DNA of 64,000 nucleotides from Thalassia testudinum (GCA_037157565.1 JAZHRO010000046.1:15908501-15972500), one strand, 5' to 3'. Shown: positions 1 through 12,210, numbered from the stretch's first letter. Notes: generated by a model from the letters alone, not told the origin. A program made the numbers and translations.

Positions 1-410
1 AGAAAATCGGTATGGCTGTAATGATCCAATTGAGCAGGATTAGTCTTCCACCCTTAGATAGGAATTTACTACTCCAACTTTTTAGCTTTCCAGACACCTT
101 CTCAAAGAGGACGTTCCAGTCTGATTTTTTCAGTTTTGTGGCCCTCAGTGGCAATCCAAGGTATCTCAATGGCAATTTAGCATGAGGTGATCCCAATATA
201 CCCTCCAACTCCATCTGCTCCTGTTCACTCATGCCAAAGCAGATCAAAATCGACTTATCCTTATTCAAACATAAGCCTGAAATATCCCCAAATATCTTTA
301 CCAATAACCCCAAAGCATGTGCCTCAGATTTGGATCCTTCCATAAAGAACACCGTGTCATCTGCATACTATAAAATGGGGGCTAGATTTCTCCTGTTAGA
401 TAGTGAATAC
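1..410 (-). pseudogene. LINE ORF2, reverse transcriptase after the catalytic YADD
   Basis: The minus strand encodes the RT palm motif YADD followed by TVFFMEGS at about 340-370. Downstream is a typical plant-LINE RT C-terminal part (RYLGLPLRATKL, then SWSSKFLSKGGRL). An in-frame stop stands directly before YADD. The segment is cut from the rest of the RT by the solo LTR whose left duplication is 406-410. The same protein resumes at 1704 on the other side. Family assignment rests on the YADD context and the LGLPL motif, which are standard for plant L1-type RT. Confidence 0.85.
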
Positions 411-1698
411 TGATAAATGACTTTTCGCTTAGCGTTATAGTATTTAAGTGGTGGAAAAATCAACTAATCAAAAATAATGAAAATAACCACTCGCAGAAGA
501 GTGGGTCATGTCCACAGGGAGGCAATGATGCAATCAATACTTAATTATTTAATGTTATTTCGGATAGTGCGAAATCCCTTTTCAAATCGGACTTAAAATG
601 TGAAGGAAAGTAGATTTGCAATAACCTAAAAAGATAAGGGTATAAGTGCAGTTTTTCCTCACAGAAATCCTCAATAAATTTAGGATGAATTCATGCAGTT
701 TTCATGTGATGTGTACTAAAGACAATTAGTACTTAAGTTAAGCCCAAAATCAATCTTTAAACTAGTTAATATCAATACCATGCAATTATAAAGAACTATG
801 AGTGTTTGAACGTAATTTTGCCACAATATAATAATAATAAAAAAATCAAATTGGTGACAATGGCATTGAATATAAATTTTAATTAGGGGGAAAATATGGC
901 TTTTTTCCTCTCTCCTTGCGAGAGAGGGAGAGCACCGCGGGGGTTGATGTGAGGCTCAGGAGGACGGCGAGGTCGAGAGCTCTCCGGTGGTGGTAGCGGC
1001 AGCGACGCAGGTGGCCAGAGGCAGCCGGCGACGGTGGCCGGAGCTCCAGCCTGTTGAACAAGCAGGCGAAGGTGTTGCTGCGGTGCCTGCGGCTGGTGGC
1101 GTGCGAGCGTGCGCTGGAGGGTGGATGGGGTGATGGCGCTGGAAGGGGGCACACGTCTGCGGAGAGGGCACTGGTTCTGAATGGTTGCAGGCAGATGTGG
1201 CATGAGCGCCTGCAGCAGGAGGAGCTGGAGGATGGATGCTTGGCACACAGTGCGCGCGGTGGGTCACAGGGTTCGCCCTTTCCACGGTGAAGCAGTTCCC
1301 TGCAGGGGGGGAGGGAAGATTCTTCTCCGTGCACCCCGCCTCCTCTCTTTTTAACTTTTCTCCACGTGAGTTAAGGGATTTTCCCAAATCCCTTAACTAT
1401 TTCGGGTCATAGTTGTTGAAAAAGGCTGTGGAAGAAGAAGATTACCCCAATGTCCGACGGGGGAGGGGGGAAAGAGTCGCAGCTATTATGTGTTGGGGAA
1501 TTTATCTCCCCAACCCTTGTTCTTTTCGCATTTTATTACCTGCACATAAAAACAACAAAATCATTAAGTTATAGAATGTTATAAACTTAAATCATGAGGC
1601 GTAAATATTCTACAACTTAATTGCTATTATTAACACACCTAAACTGTACGATTAAAGATACTTAGGCTTAATATTAGTCCATTTTAATGGACTCATCA
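411..1698 (-). mobile_element. Solo LTR (1288 bp) inside the LINE, with 5-bp target duplication
   Basis: The sequence begins TGATAAATGAC and ends GGACTCATCA, so it has TG...CA termini. It is flanked by AATAC on both sides (406-410 and 1699-1703), and removing it rejoins the LINE RT frame. No internal retroelement sequence is present, so it is a solo LTR formed by recombination between two LTRs, or a relic that never had an interior. A U5-like block (504-522, ending CAGGGAGG) near the left end, shared with the other LTRs here, places the element on the minus strand. The GC-rich middle (about 940-1370) creates overlapping ORFs that I treat as spurious. A perfect palindrome lies at 1370-1397. 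Confidence 0.88.
1370..1397. repeat. Perfect 12-bp-arm palindrome next to a TATA-like site in the solo LTR
   Basis: GTTAAGGGATTT at 1370-1381 and its exact reverse complement at 1386-1397 are separated by 4 bases. On the minus strand it lies just upstream of an A/T-rich TATA-like stretch (about 1346-1353). Similar palindromes sit at the same place in other LTRs of this window. Confidence 0.75.
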
Positions 1699-1703
1699 AA
1701 TAC

Positions 1704-3712
1704 CCTTTAATTATACCCACCTCAGCCAATTTGCAAGCATACCTTGCAAGTCCATCCACTGCAAGGTTGAAAATCAAAGGGGCTAGAGGACACCCTTGTC
1801 TAATCCCACGCTGAGGCTAGATCCAGGCTCCACATGGCTTCCCATTGACCAAAGGAGAAAATGAAGCAGTAGTGATACAACGTTTCATCCATTGGATCCA
1901 GAGGGGAGGGAAGCTTCTTCTTCTAAATACCTCCCATAGGTACGGCCAAGAGATCGAATCATAGGCTTTCTGGAAGTCAACTTTCCATATGAAGGCCTTG
2001 CATTTCCTTCGGTGCCATCCATTAACCATTTCCTGAGCCAGAATAAAGGACTCTTGAAGTGATCTGTTGGGCAAGAAAGCAGCCTGTATCGGATGAATCA
2101 GGTCCTGTAGAACAACTCTCAGCCTATTAGCCAAAATCTTGCTGAGGATAAGATAGATGGAGTTTGAGAGGGAAATTGGCTTGAAATCTGAAAGTGTTCT
2201 GCTCCCATTGATTTAGGAAAAAGAAAAAGATAGGACTTGTTAATCCTCTCAAAACCCACATTTCCCACCTTAAATTCTCTGAAAACATCCATCACCTCCT
2301 TACCCACCACACTCCACATCTCCTTGTAAAAGAAAACCTATATTCCATCAGGGCCCGGGGAGCCTTCCACATTTAATTCTCTGATTGCCTGCAGGTCTCC
2401 TGTTCAGTAATAATTGCAGTCAATTGCTCAGCCTGTTCACTTATCACCCTAGGACCCTCATTTCCTACCATTCTCCATTTCCCCCTCTTAGATGCCCGAG
2501 ATGTCTCTCTAAAATACTTGATGGCTTCAAATTTAATCTCCTGATCAGAGAAGACCCTCTATCCACCACACCGAATAGAGGAAATGAAGTTGACACGTCT
2601 CCAGGAGCTAGCTGCAAGGTGAAAAAACTTCGTATTAGCATCCCCCTCCTTAAGCCATAGCTGGCTGGATCTCTCCCTCCAATCTATTTCTTGTTTCAGA
2701 TCTTCATCAAGGACCACACCCTGCCACAGTTTTCTTTCAGCCAATTCATCTTCAGACAACAGGCCAGCTGCTTCCTTGGAGTCCAACTCCTGAATCTTAC
2801 TCAGAGCTTCCCTTCTCCTCTTCTCCCTCATCAAACTAACAGTAGATCCATACTCTTTTAACATCAAATGCAAACTAGCCAACTTGGCTGACAGTCTAAC
2901 AGTAGCAGACCCCTGCACTTTTTTAGCTCTCCACCAAGAGTTGATCATCTAGTAGAAGCCTGGTTCATTCAGCCATGATCGTTTCAGCTTGAAGTAAGAC
3001 CCAACCTGGGTTTCTTCCCCACTGTCCCATACCAAAGGGTATGATCTGAAAACGGTCGACTCAATCCACTCACAGTCGACAATTGAAATCTAGCAAGGAT
3101 GTCCACATTCCCAAAGAATCTATCAAGCCTGGATGCCAGCCCATTTCCATTGCGCCAAGTAAATTCCACACCGGAGGAAGGATATTCACTCAACTGCAGA
3201 GATTGGACCATCATCTAGAGGCCAATAGCCGAACTATCCATGCTGCCATTAGGCCTATCAGCCCCTGTTAACACACAATTAAAATCCCCACCTGTCAGCC
3301 ACATTCCCCCCTGCACCAACTCAGCCACAGCAGACCACTCCTCCCACAGCTCCTGCCTGGCAGATGCCACACAAGGTCCATATACCCCAGTAATCCAAAT
3401 ACACTCCTACCCCTGGTGAATCTGAAATTTGCAGGTTAGCATATGTCTGGCTTTGTGAACTTCCAGACACTGAGCCCACCTCTTCCTCCACCAGATAGCA
3501 ATGCCCCCTGACCTCCCATTTGCATCAATCTGCACACAAACGTTCATCCCTGAAGCTATCAAATCAGACCACAGCCTATCAGAATTACCTTCAATGTGTG
3601 TCTCTTGAATGAGCGCACATTCAATTCCCCATTCTCTCAAATATCTCATCAAAGGCGCCCTCCGACTTTTGTCACGCAACCCACGCACGTTCCAAGTGAG
3701 GACTCTCATCAA
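1704..3712 (-). pseudogene. LINE ORF2, endonuclease and reverse transcriptase, broken
   Basis: ORF2 starts at the ATG at 3712 with an AP-type endonuclease: WNVRGL near residue 7, QETH near residue 37, then GGIAIWW. The endonuclease continues in pieces to 2984. A linker at 2948-2559 leads to the RT fingers and palm at 2319-1817, with KVDFQKAYDSISW (the first catalytic aspartate) and LVNGKPCG. At least three frame changes and several stops break it. The palm continues past the solo LTR to YADD at about 360. In plant LINEs this protein nicks the target and copies the RNA at the nick; this copy cannot. Confidence 0.85.
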
Positions 3713-5200
3713 TTCTCACTGGATCCCCTCCCGAGGGTTTGGCACTTGCACACTTGCATAACTTTCGCAACCTCATCTTCATCCATCAAAATGATAGCAT
3801 TTGACTTTCTCTGTCGAAGGCTATACAGTGATCTCCCCTTAGCATTCTTCACGCAAGATCCCCCTTTACTTTTAGGGTCTTCCTTCTCCTACAGGTCTTT
3901 CTGATCCTCTAGGGACTCAGGTTGCATGTCCAAATTCCCCTGCTCCTTAATCTCCATATTACCTGACAGCGCATCCCTTGCCACCGTGGTCGATGGCCCT
4001 GCCTTTTCCCTTCCGCCCAGCTTTTCCTCTTCTTCGTTCTGAAAACCCCTCATCTCCCCATCACATAAGTCCTTACAGGTCTCGGCAATTAGAGGTTCAT
4101 CACCATGAACCGTGCACAGCTCCTGAACTGACGCCTCCTCATCAGCTGTAGGTCCAAACGACTTAAGTTGCCTTGCTACAGTATCCTCCACCAAGAACTT
4201 CAGCCTCAACATCTAGGAACTTCCACCGCACCTCAGAATCAGACTGTCAGGTATTGAGTCAGCGATGAAAACATCGACCTTCACATTCAGCAGACATCCA
4301 TTCCCCTCCAGCAGTCCGACAACCGCGTCCTCTGCCACTGATGCAAAGCCTGAAATCATCGACAACACAACCTCCTTTGACCACAAATGCAGAGGTGGTC
4401 CCTCGATCACAAGTTTTCCCGACCTGATTCCCACTCTCTGGGGCGGTCTCTTCGGCAGGGCTCCATCAAAAGGAGAAACCAATCTCCAAATCACCGTGAA
4501 GCCATCGTTACAAGACGTTTGAAATCGAAGCTTCTCGACATCCCCCATACCCAACCCAAAGAGAACAAAATGTGTATTTGATAGAAAAGAAACCTGCTAG
4601 CAGTTGGTCGAGAGGGGTAGAGAGGTTACCAGGGTGCAAACATCCTCCGTCGTCGGTCTTCCAGACAAAACCTCCCCAACCAGAGCTCCACGCAAGGCCA
4701 TCTCCGCAGCTTTGATGTTCTCCGTCATAGGCACCTCCACATCAGCCACAAGCCCACCCAGTTTACGCAGAGGTGGGGGCGGAGGCAGAGTCTGCACAGC
4801 CCTAGAATTCAAATTTCCCGAGCGTGGGAAAAGGCGATTGCTCATCTGTCCCCCCAAACCCCTACACGAATCCCTTTTGTGGCAGAATCCCCCACATCCC
4901 AGACACACCACGGGGGACCGGCAGGTGGCCGCCATATGTCCTTGTCGTCGACAGTGAAAACATACAATCTTACCGATCAGCTTTGTTCCCCTTCTATCAG
5001 ACCACCTTACCTCCATCCCCCTCTTGCCATAAGCACCAGATTCGCCCCGCTCCTTCCTCCTCCAACCCTTCGGCCTCCAAGTATGCCAACCTTCCCCCTC
5101 CCTACTCCCACCAACTGTCACCCCTAAGCCACCTGTCGTCAAGAAAGCCATCCAGTTTTCTCCTAAGTTAGATCTTTTTCTCTCTAGCAAGGTTTATTCT
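3713..5200 (-). pseudogene. LINE ORF1 with two CCHC-like zinc knuckles, broken
   Basis: One minus-strand frame runs from about 5190 to 3889 and is interrupted by in-frame stops ending at 4597 and 4213. The first part contains a basic region and two cysteine-rich knuckles, CFHCRRQGHMAATC then CLGCGGFCHKRDSC, the usual nucleic-acid-binding signature of plant LINE ORF1. The rest is acidic and low in recognisable motifs. The frame ends just before the ORF2 start at 3712, the normal LINE order. No good start codon is seen upstream of 5190 (an in-frame stop lies there), in agreement with a truncated 5' end. Confidence 0.75.
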
Positions 5201-6340
5201 AACCATTATTCTTAGTCAGAATCCAAGAAGTAATTATTAGACATTTTGTTACTTGTCAATAGGAGGAAATATACTAATATCTTGATCTACAGAGACTAAA
5301 CAGCGTCCAGGTGTCTACCAAAACATGAATTGCCTGAATCCTTGCTTTAAGGCATGTATATATATAAATATTTTTTTTCTTTTTTTTCAGCTTTTCTCAT
5401 TTTTAGATCTTTGGAGTTAAGAGTGTGTTGGTAACTTTTTACGGCTACTCAACCCACCCAAAACTTAGAAAAAACTCTAAGTGCTAAGCATCTTGATGTG
5501 AAGATTGTGATAGACTCACTCAACGGTAATTCAGACAGACTTCGGGTTTCTACGCCCCTAGGTGACCGGGAAAGGAAGTATTTTTCCTGAAGGTGTATTT
5601 GTCCGATTGGTAGCTTTCTCCCTACCTTTGTTCTATTTGGGGTCAACACAAGGATTTTTCCAGTGTATATCTCCCAGGCTTGCTCTACTTCCCCACTTCT
5701 TCCTTAAGTGTTTTGGGTCTTTTTATGCATTTAATGAGCTGGGCTCTGGACAATTGACCAATGGGCTGTTACCTACGATCACTTGCCAGCCATACTCATG
5801 CGGTGAAGTGTGGCTTATTTTGTTCTCTTCTCTCTTTTTTTTTTTTAGTAGGTGGCTTCCCTGATCTCAAATTTACTTAGAGGCAACAAAAAGAAGGTGG
5901 TCCTGTGGCTGGGCTCTAGACAACCGACGAATGGGCTATTACCCAAGATAACTTGCCAGCTATACCACCCTAGAAGGTTCATTAGCTACCCAATTTCTAT
6001 AAGAATCTCCAAGGAGTGAGTCAGTGCAAAAATGTGTGCAGATGCTTAGACTAAAAGTCTTTCTAAGTTAGAGTTTGAGTTGATAAGTCGTATACTTATC
6101 ACCTTATTTTATTAGTGGATTAGAATAGATTAAGGTTGCAAGGATCTGAAGCTAAATCCATATTTTAACGGACACCAGGGCTGATTAAGTCTCAAGGCTT
6201 GAAAAGTCTAAGTGTTCAGGTTCTTTTCGTATTATTTCCCACTGTTAATAAATTTCTAATGCCTAAGGTTTTTTTTTTCCTAAATTCAATTTTTTTTATT
6301 CTATTCAAATTGATTAAATGAACTCAGAATCATGCAATTT
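5201..6340 (-). other. Post-pol non-coding spacer of element B
   Basis: About 1.1 kb with no convincing coding frame, T-rich in places (about 5370-5400, 5827-5846 and 6270-6300). It contains two diverged copies of a block of about 58 bp (from 5738 and 5908, both beginning GCTGGGCTCT), 170 bp apart. Elements A1, A2, C and D have a comparable spacer between the internal polypurine block and the 3' LTR. Confidence 0.6.
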
Positions 6341-6380
6341 ACCACCCCCCATGCTTAAGTTGGACAATGTCCTCATTAAC
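6341..6380 (-). promoter_or_regulatory. Internal polypurine block of element B
   Basis: On the minus strand it reads ATGAGGACATTG followed by GCATGGGGGGTGG. The same block occurs 1-1.4 kb before the 3' LTR in A1 (about 17919), A2 (about 37331), C (50190-50225) and D (about 62403). A G-run is what a plus-strand priming tract looks like, but here it stands well inside the LTR-proximal end, so its role is unproven. Confidence 0.6.
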
Positions 6381-6512
6381 AAATACATAGATGCAACAGG
6401 GGTTCAAAAAGATATTAATTGAGTGAAGTACAATACCAGATTAGTCTGAATCTTTTGGGTTGCCTCCCAGGAAGCGCTGAGTTTAATGCCTCCAGCTAGG
6501 CGGTGCTTCGTG

Positions 6513-7675
6513 TCATCCCTCAATGAGGGTGACAACCTCCTTTGAAGGAACCTGGGTGAGGAAGTGTTTCAATCTCTGGCCATTGACTGTGAAAGTATGC
6601 CCAGTGTTCGAATCTACAATTTCAACTGCCCTATTAGAGTAGGGCTTGACTACCTTAAATGGCCATGTCCACTTAGACCTGAGCTTCCCTGGAAAGAGTT
6701 TTAGTTGGGCATCAAAAAGCCAAACTTGCTGGTTAGGCTCGAAGGTCTTTCTATGGATGAGTCGGTCGTGGATGGCTTTCATCTTCTCCTTGTAGAGCCG
6801 ACTATTCTTAAAGGCATCCAGACAAATTTCCTTAAGCTCGGAGAGTTGGAGTGTCCTCTACGCACCGGCTAACTAGGAATCCATGTTACACTACCTAAAG
6901 ACCCAGTAAGTCCGGTATTCCAACTCGACAGGAAGGTGGTAAGCTTTGCCAAAGACCAAGCGATAAGGTGACATGCCTATCGGGGTCATAAAAGCTGTCC
7001 GGTATGCCCACAGGGCATCATCCAGTCGTGTGGACCAGTCCTTCCTACCAGGTCTCACAGTCTTCTGTAGAATATTCTTGATCTACCTATTTGAGACCTT
7101 AGTCTACCCATTTTTTTGTGGATGATATGAGGTACAATGCGGTGGGTCACCCCGTATTTTCTGAGTAGGGTACGGAATTGGGTGTGGATAAAATGACTTC
7201 CACCATCACTGATCATGGCCTTTGGTATTCCAAATCGGGAAAAGATGTTCTACTTAACAAAGTCCATGACATCCTTATGATCACATCGGCAGGTGGCGAC
7301 GGCTTCAATCCATTTGGAGACATAGTTTACAGAGACTAAGATGTACTCAAAGTCGTTGGATGATGGGAAGGAGCCCATAAAATCAATACCCCAGACATCA
7401 AAGATCTTGACGATCAGAGTGGGCTGGAGGGGCATCATGTCTTTTCTAGTCATGATCACTAGAGTCTGGCAGCAAGAGCAAGTCTTAGCAAAGTTGTGTA
7501 TATCCTTAAATACGGAAGGCCAATAAAATTCGGACTGCAAAACCTTTGCAGCCGTTTTCTTTCTTGAGAAGTGGCCACCACAAGCTTGGTCGTGACAAAA
7601 AGATAGCACACTCTGAACTTCATCCTCAGGGATACACCTCCTGATGATCTGGTTGGCACAGAGGCGAAACAGCAT
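6513..7675 (-). pseudogene. Element B integrase, broken
   Basis: The minus-strand frame 7675-7250 holds the HHCC-type zinc domain (CHDQACGGH ... CSCCQ) and the start of the catalytic core with the first acidic residue in WGIDFMG, followed by YVSKWIEA. Beyond 7250 the core continues with stops and a frameshift; the ORF 6782-6513 encodes the C-terminal part (KWTWPFKVV, NGQRLKHF). The normal product joins the cDNA to host DNA. At least one frameshift and several stops disable it. About 130 bases past its end, a GGGTTGCCTCCC motif on the plus strand (6457-6468) is shared with the other elements. Confidence 0.8.
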
Positions 7676-8221
7676 GGGATCATCCCAGAAATAGTGCTCG
7701 GCCTCAGCTAAGAACTTGTCCTGTTGCTGTCTGGACCAGCTGTGCGGGGTCTACCCTACAACCAGGTAGTTGACATAGTCGGCATACCAAGGTAGTTTCC
7801 CATCTTGCACAGCCAGAATTTACTCATCAGGAAGGGTGTCGGATAAAGGCAAGGAGGGCCCAATGTGGTCTGGGTGGAGTCTGGATAGGTGGTCGGCCAC
7901 CACATTCTTTGATCCAGCTTTGTCATGGATTTCCAGGTCAAATTCCTACAAGAGCAGGATCCATCCGATGAGCCTGGGCTTCGCATCCTTTTTAGCCAAT
8001 AGATGCCGGATGGCCAAATGGTCCGTATAGATGGTCATGTGGGATCCCAGAAGGTAAGATCTAAACTTTTCAAGTCCAAAAACTACAACGAGTAGTTCTT
8101 TCTCTGTGGCTGTATAATTTCGTTGGGCCTCGTCCAACGTCTTGCTCACGTAGTAGATCACCACGGGTTTCTTGTCTTGTCTCTGTCCCAAGACGGCGCC
8201 TGTGGAAAAGTATGATGCATC
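7676..8221 (-). pseudogene. Element B RNase H domain, broken
   Basis: The frame 8191-7946 encodes the typical run of an Athila RNase [16 protein letters not shown], the glutamate in [17 protein letters not shown] and [11 protein letters not shown]. It continues past an in-frame stop with DHLSRL at about 7890. The segment that should carry the first aspartate (MCDAS) is disrupted around 8192-8221, where a stop separates it from the RT connection. The 7676-7945 part links to the integrase and has several stops. Confidence 0.78.
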
Positions 8222-8914
8222 TCACATGATTTCAAAATCCTGGGACCAGTCCGGGGGTTGAAGTACAAGTGCTGTGGAGAGTAAGTCCATAAGGGTGTGG
8301 TAAGCATAGATGCAATCAGAGGTCATGTGGAATAGGGCATCATTGGCCAAAAGGTTGGTCAAGGGTTTGGAAAGCTTGGAGAAGTCTTTGATGAACCTTT
8401 GGTAGAAGCCAATGTGTCCAAGGAATGAACAGATTTGCCAGACCGAGCTAGGTAGAGGAAGTTTGGAAATCAAATCAACTTTAGCTCGATCCACCTCAAT
8501 GCCCCTATGTGATACGATGTGATCGAGGATGATTCCTTATTGAACCATGAAATGGCTCTTTTCTCAACTTAACACCAAATTAACCTCGATACATCATTTC
8601 AGAATTTTATCCAAGTTGCTCAAACAGTGGTCGAATGAATTCCCAAATATGGAGAAATCATCCATAAAGACCTCCAGATATTCACGCACCATCTCTGAAA
8701 AGATGGCTAGCATGCAACACTGAAAGGTAGTGGGTGCGTTGCATAACCCGAACGGCATACGACGGAATGCAAACGTGCCGTACGGGCAAGTGAATGTGGT
8801 CTTCTCTTGATCTTTAGGAGCAATTGTGACTTGGTTACATCTTGAATATCCATCCAGAAAGCAAAAATACTTCTGCCCTGCCAATCTTTCAAGAATCTGG
8901 TCGATGAATGGCAT
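8222..8914 (-). pseudogene. Element B reverse transcriptase palm, thumb and connection
   Basis: 8914-8594 carries [11 protein letters not shown], the catalytic region FCFLDGYSRCNQ (normally DGYSGYNQ, so the GY is damaged), RRMPFGLCNAPTTFQ and the catalytic box FMDDFSIFG. 8494-8222 continues with [17 protein letters not shown], the connection to RNase H. A stop lies between the two parts (about 8500-8593). Residue order and spacing match Athila RTs and the better copy in element C (47035-48801). Confidence 0.85.
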
Positions 8915-8953
8915 AAGGAAATGATCTTTCTTGGTTGCTTCATTGAGTTTCCT

Positions 8954-10492
8954 CTAATCAATACACACCCGCCATGCGGTGGTGGTGTGGGTGGGGATGG
9001 ATTCGCCACATTCATTGGTGACAACGGTAAGCTCGGCTTTCTTCGGAACCACTTGAGTGGGGCTCACCCAAGGGCTATCGGAGATGGGATAGATGATGTC
9101 GGCATCAAGCCATTTGATAATTTCCTTCTTAAAGACCTCCTGCATATTTGGGTTTAACCGTCTCTGCATCTGACGGGAGGCTCGTGCCCCATCTTCTAAG
9201 TAGATCTTATGGGTATAATAGGTGGGGCTAATTCCCCTCAAATCTGAAATAGTCCAGCCAATGCAAGCCCTGTGTTTTGATAGGGTCGCTGTCAATCTAA
9301 GTTCCTGATCCTTAGTTAGGTTGGCATTGATAATTACGGGGAAGGTCTGGTCAGGTCCCAGGAAGACATACTTGAGATTCTTGGGTAACGGCTTCAGTTC
9401 AAGTGTGGGTGGAACAATGTTTGATGGAAAGGGAAAAGGCAGGAGTTGATCAACATCAATTTCCTCGAATGGTGTTGGTTGATGGTAATCAGCCCTACAA
9501 AGGTCCATGGGCATAGATGGTGATGGGTCAAAACAGTTGTTACAGGGTTGGTAGTCCGAGATAGAACTAAGGGTGAGGCATTCCTCGACTAAAGGCTCCA
9601 CGGGATCATGTTCCTCGATATAGTCGCAATCAAAAGACTTGGTCGCTCGGAAGATATCCAACTGCATCTTCTTGTTTCCGAAGGTGATGTCCATACATCC
9701 CGTGTCACAATCGATGTTTGCCTTAGCCGTAGTTAAGAAGGGTCTACCTAGGATGATTGGTGTGTTCTGTAGTTGTTCAGGGACTTCCATGTTGAGCACC
9801 AAGAAGTCGATCGGAAAATAGAAGTCCTTGACCTGTACAATTATGTCCTTGACAACCCCCTTTGGGATTTTCACAGATCTATCAGCCAACTGGATGGTAA
9901 CAGGTGTGGGCGTCAACTCTCTGAATCCAAATTGGTGGTACAAGGTTGTCGGAATCAGATTGATGGAAGCACCTAAGTCCAGGAGTGCTCTATCAAATGT
10001 CATGTCCCTGATATTGCAGGATATCAAGGGTGCTCTTGGGTCAGTTCGCTTGAGTGGAAGGTTGCTTAATATTATGGAACCTGCTTGCTCTGAGAGCACA
10101 ACCTTCCTAGGTGCTTGAGGTCTTGGCTTATGTTTTGGTGTACAGGCATCCTTTAGGAACTTGGTGTAAGTTGGAATGTGCTTGACGGCTTCGAGGAGCG
10201 GAATATTAATCTGAACATGCTTAAAGATCTCCAAAAGCTCCTCAGTTTTCATAATACTTTTCTTTTTCTTGATTGTCTCGAAGGCCTCGGGATATGGTGT
10301 CTGAATGTGGATAGGGTCTATTTCCTGGTCCTTGGGTTTTTCCTGTGCCTCTTCTGAGTCGGGTGTTTCAGAGGGTGAAGTCACAGGAGGAGTCGACCAT
10401 TTGGGATCCTGGGTTTTGGTGCCGCTTCTCAAGGTTACCGCATTTGCAGAGGCATTGGGACCATGGGTTGATCCTTGAGAAGACATGGACAA
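8954..10492 (-). pseudogene. Element B gag C-terminus, protease and RT N-terminus (512 codons open)
   Basis: The longest open frame of B. Residues 1-60 are a low-complexity, serine/proline-rich linker. About residues 84-125 resemble the gag-protease linker of A2 and C (FKHVQINIPLLEAVKHIPTYTKFLKD). The aspartic protease site DLGASI lies at about 172-177 and its partner IILGRPFL further on. From about residue 355 comes the RT N-terminus (KYVFLGPDQTFPVII, AIGW-like [30 protein letters not shown]). The frame stops just before the YRKLN region. The protease looks chemically intact, unlike that of C. The stretch 10493-11139 continues the same polyprotein with stops. Confidence 0.88.
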
Positions 10493-11139
10493 AGAAGAAC
10501 CAAACCCAGGGGGTGTTTGTGGGGCCAGCTAGACCATGTGAGCCTGCCCAGGATTGCCTTGGAACCCTTGCGAATTGGGGCCTCTGTTAATCATGTTTCG
10601 CAGGTTTGGTTGTGGCTAGGAAGGCAAGGATCCTTGTTGTTTATAGTCCAACAGTTGGCTTAACTATCCCTTCACTAAAGCCATTTCCTCCTGGTGTTTT
10701 TGGTTCATTTTAGCTATCATTTTTATTAGGGTGTCCATTTGATTTTGTAGGGGAGGGGCCACCCTATTCAGATTATATGGGGGTCTAACTGGTGGTCCTA
10801 GTTGATAGGGGGCAGGTTTGGCTGTTGGTTTGGCTTGGGTAGGTTCTGAAATTGAGACGATTTCTAGTTTGTCCAAGCAAAGTTTGTGTGATTACACTAG
10901 CCGGTGTTGTAAGTGTTGGAGAAATGGTCAGGTTTGAAATAACCTTGGATAGCCTCTACATCTTCAAAGATAGCAGATGTCGACGGGGAGGGAAGAGAGT
11001 AATCAAGGGTTGAGGGAGCAAAGGTCCCTCCCTAGAATGTGGTCAGGGGTTGTTCCAGGTTCATTTCGCTTAGCAGTTGGACCAGGTCAACATTGTGAGC
11101 TCCCTTTGTTAGAGAGAAGGTCTGTAACGAGTTCCTGGT

Positions 11140-12210
11140 CTACCTTAGTAGTTCATCTATCTTTTTATCTACCAATTCCACTCGATCCAATTTCTTAGCA
11201 ATGATATCCATGTCAACGATTCCAGAATTTGCTTGTACCTCATAGATCCCACTACGGGGTTGACTGGATCGACTAAACTGGGTCATGGAGGCATTGTTAA
11301 GTGAATTTTCGCTCATAGACTGAAAGAGCTCAAACACGCTCTCCTCATCTTTGTTCAGGAAGTTCCCCCCGCATGAGGCATTGACGAAGTTCCGAAGGTT
11401 GCTGTCCAGACCGTGGTAGAAGATATGGGCCAATTGCCACCTTGGTACTTCGTGGTGTGGCCATTTCCTCAATAGTTCATTAAATCTTTCCCACACCTTG
11501 TGGAACTGTCCCCCACTCTAGAGTGTAAAGGTAGTAATGGCTCTTCTGAGGGCATTGGTTTTTCCTATGGGGAAGAATTTCTTTAAGAATGCATGCCTCA
11601 GTTCTTCCCAGAAGGTGATGGGTCTACCTATGGTTCTAAGCCAGTGAGATGCTTTGTCTCTCAGTGAGAAAGGGAACATCTTAATCAAAACAATGTCTAG
11701 TCTAATGTTCCTAGGTTTTACAGTCCGGGCGATCCTGTCAAGATCCTCTAGGTGCTGGAAGGGGTCCTCATTTGAGCTTCCATGGAAGTGGCTCTGAATC
11801 AGACTTAGGACGTTTGGTTTCAGCTCAAAATCATCTCCCCCTTCAAGGATCCTAAGGTGTGGCTCGATTCGAATCGCAGAATGATTGTAGAAGTTGCGGA
11901 GGGGCCTAGGTTGGTCCTGGAATGGTGGCAAATCAAGTGGTGGTTGTCCTTGCGGGCCTTGGAAAGGTGGTGGTGGTTGCCCCTGTAGGTTTTGCAACTG
12001 GTGTATGGCTTGCATGATAGTGTGGATTTGTTGCTGCTGAAGGCAGTGATTTGCGTTGATCTGGGCCTAGATGATGGCCATTGTGTCTAGTGGGGGTTGG
12101 TCCTTAACCTCATCTACTCTAGGTTCGGCGATGTTTCTAGCAAAGTCAGGTCTCCTGGATTCCCATCCCAAAGCAAACAACTCGGGATGAAGTAATCGTC
12201 TCTCGTGCAT
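11140..12210 (-). pseudogene. Element B gag, three in-frame stops
   Basis: One frame runs from an ATG at 12210 to 11140 and is broken by a TAG at 12069 and a TAG at about 11520. It contains the retrotransposon gag core: FPFSLRDKASHWLRTIG, WEELRHAFLKKFFP, NALRRAITTF, then FNELLRKWPHHEVPRWQL and FYHGL. Next comes the conserved SCGGNFLNKDEE region and MSENSLNNAS, which also occur in C. The N-terminal part is rich in Q and P. The ATG at 12210 was chosen because the frame upstream has no conserved residues. Gag forms the particle that carries element RNA. Confidence 0.82.

Larger units (their letters stand above)
1..5200 (-). mobile_element. LINE (non-LTR retrotransposon), decayed, 3' end outside the window
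   Basis: A minus-strand LINE. Reading from the right it has an ORF1 with paired zinc knuckles (about 5190-3889), an ORF2 start with an AP-type endonuclease (3712), and a reverse transcriptase that runs off the left edge. A solo LTR splits it at 411-1698. ORF1 has in-frame stops and ORF2 shifts frame several times, so no part could work. The right edge near 5200 is placed where ORF1-like coding stops and AT-rich non-coding sequence begins; 5' truncation is likely. The matching target duplication and poly-A tail would lie left of position 1 and cannot be seen. The sequence right of 5200 fits the post-pol spacer of element B, so I infer that the LINE inserted into B. Confidence 0.85.

Noticed and set aside
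879..1387. Three overlapping minus-strand ORFs of 121-151 codons.
   Set aside because: They lie in the GC-rich middle of the solo LTR, with low complexity and frame overlap.
4265..5171. Plus-strand ORFs opposite LINE ORF1.
   Set aside because: Antisense shadows of the zinc-knuckle ORF.
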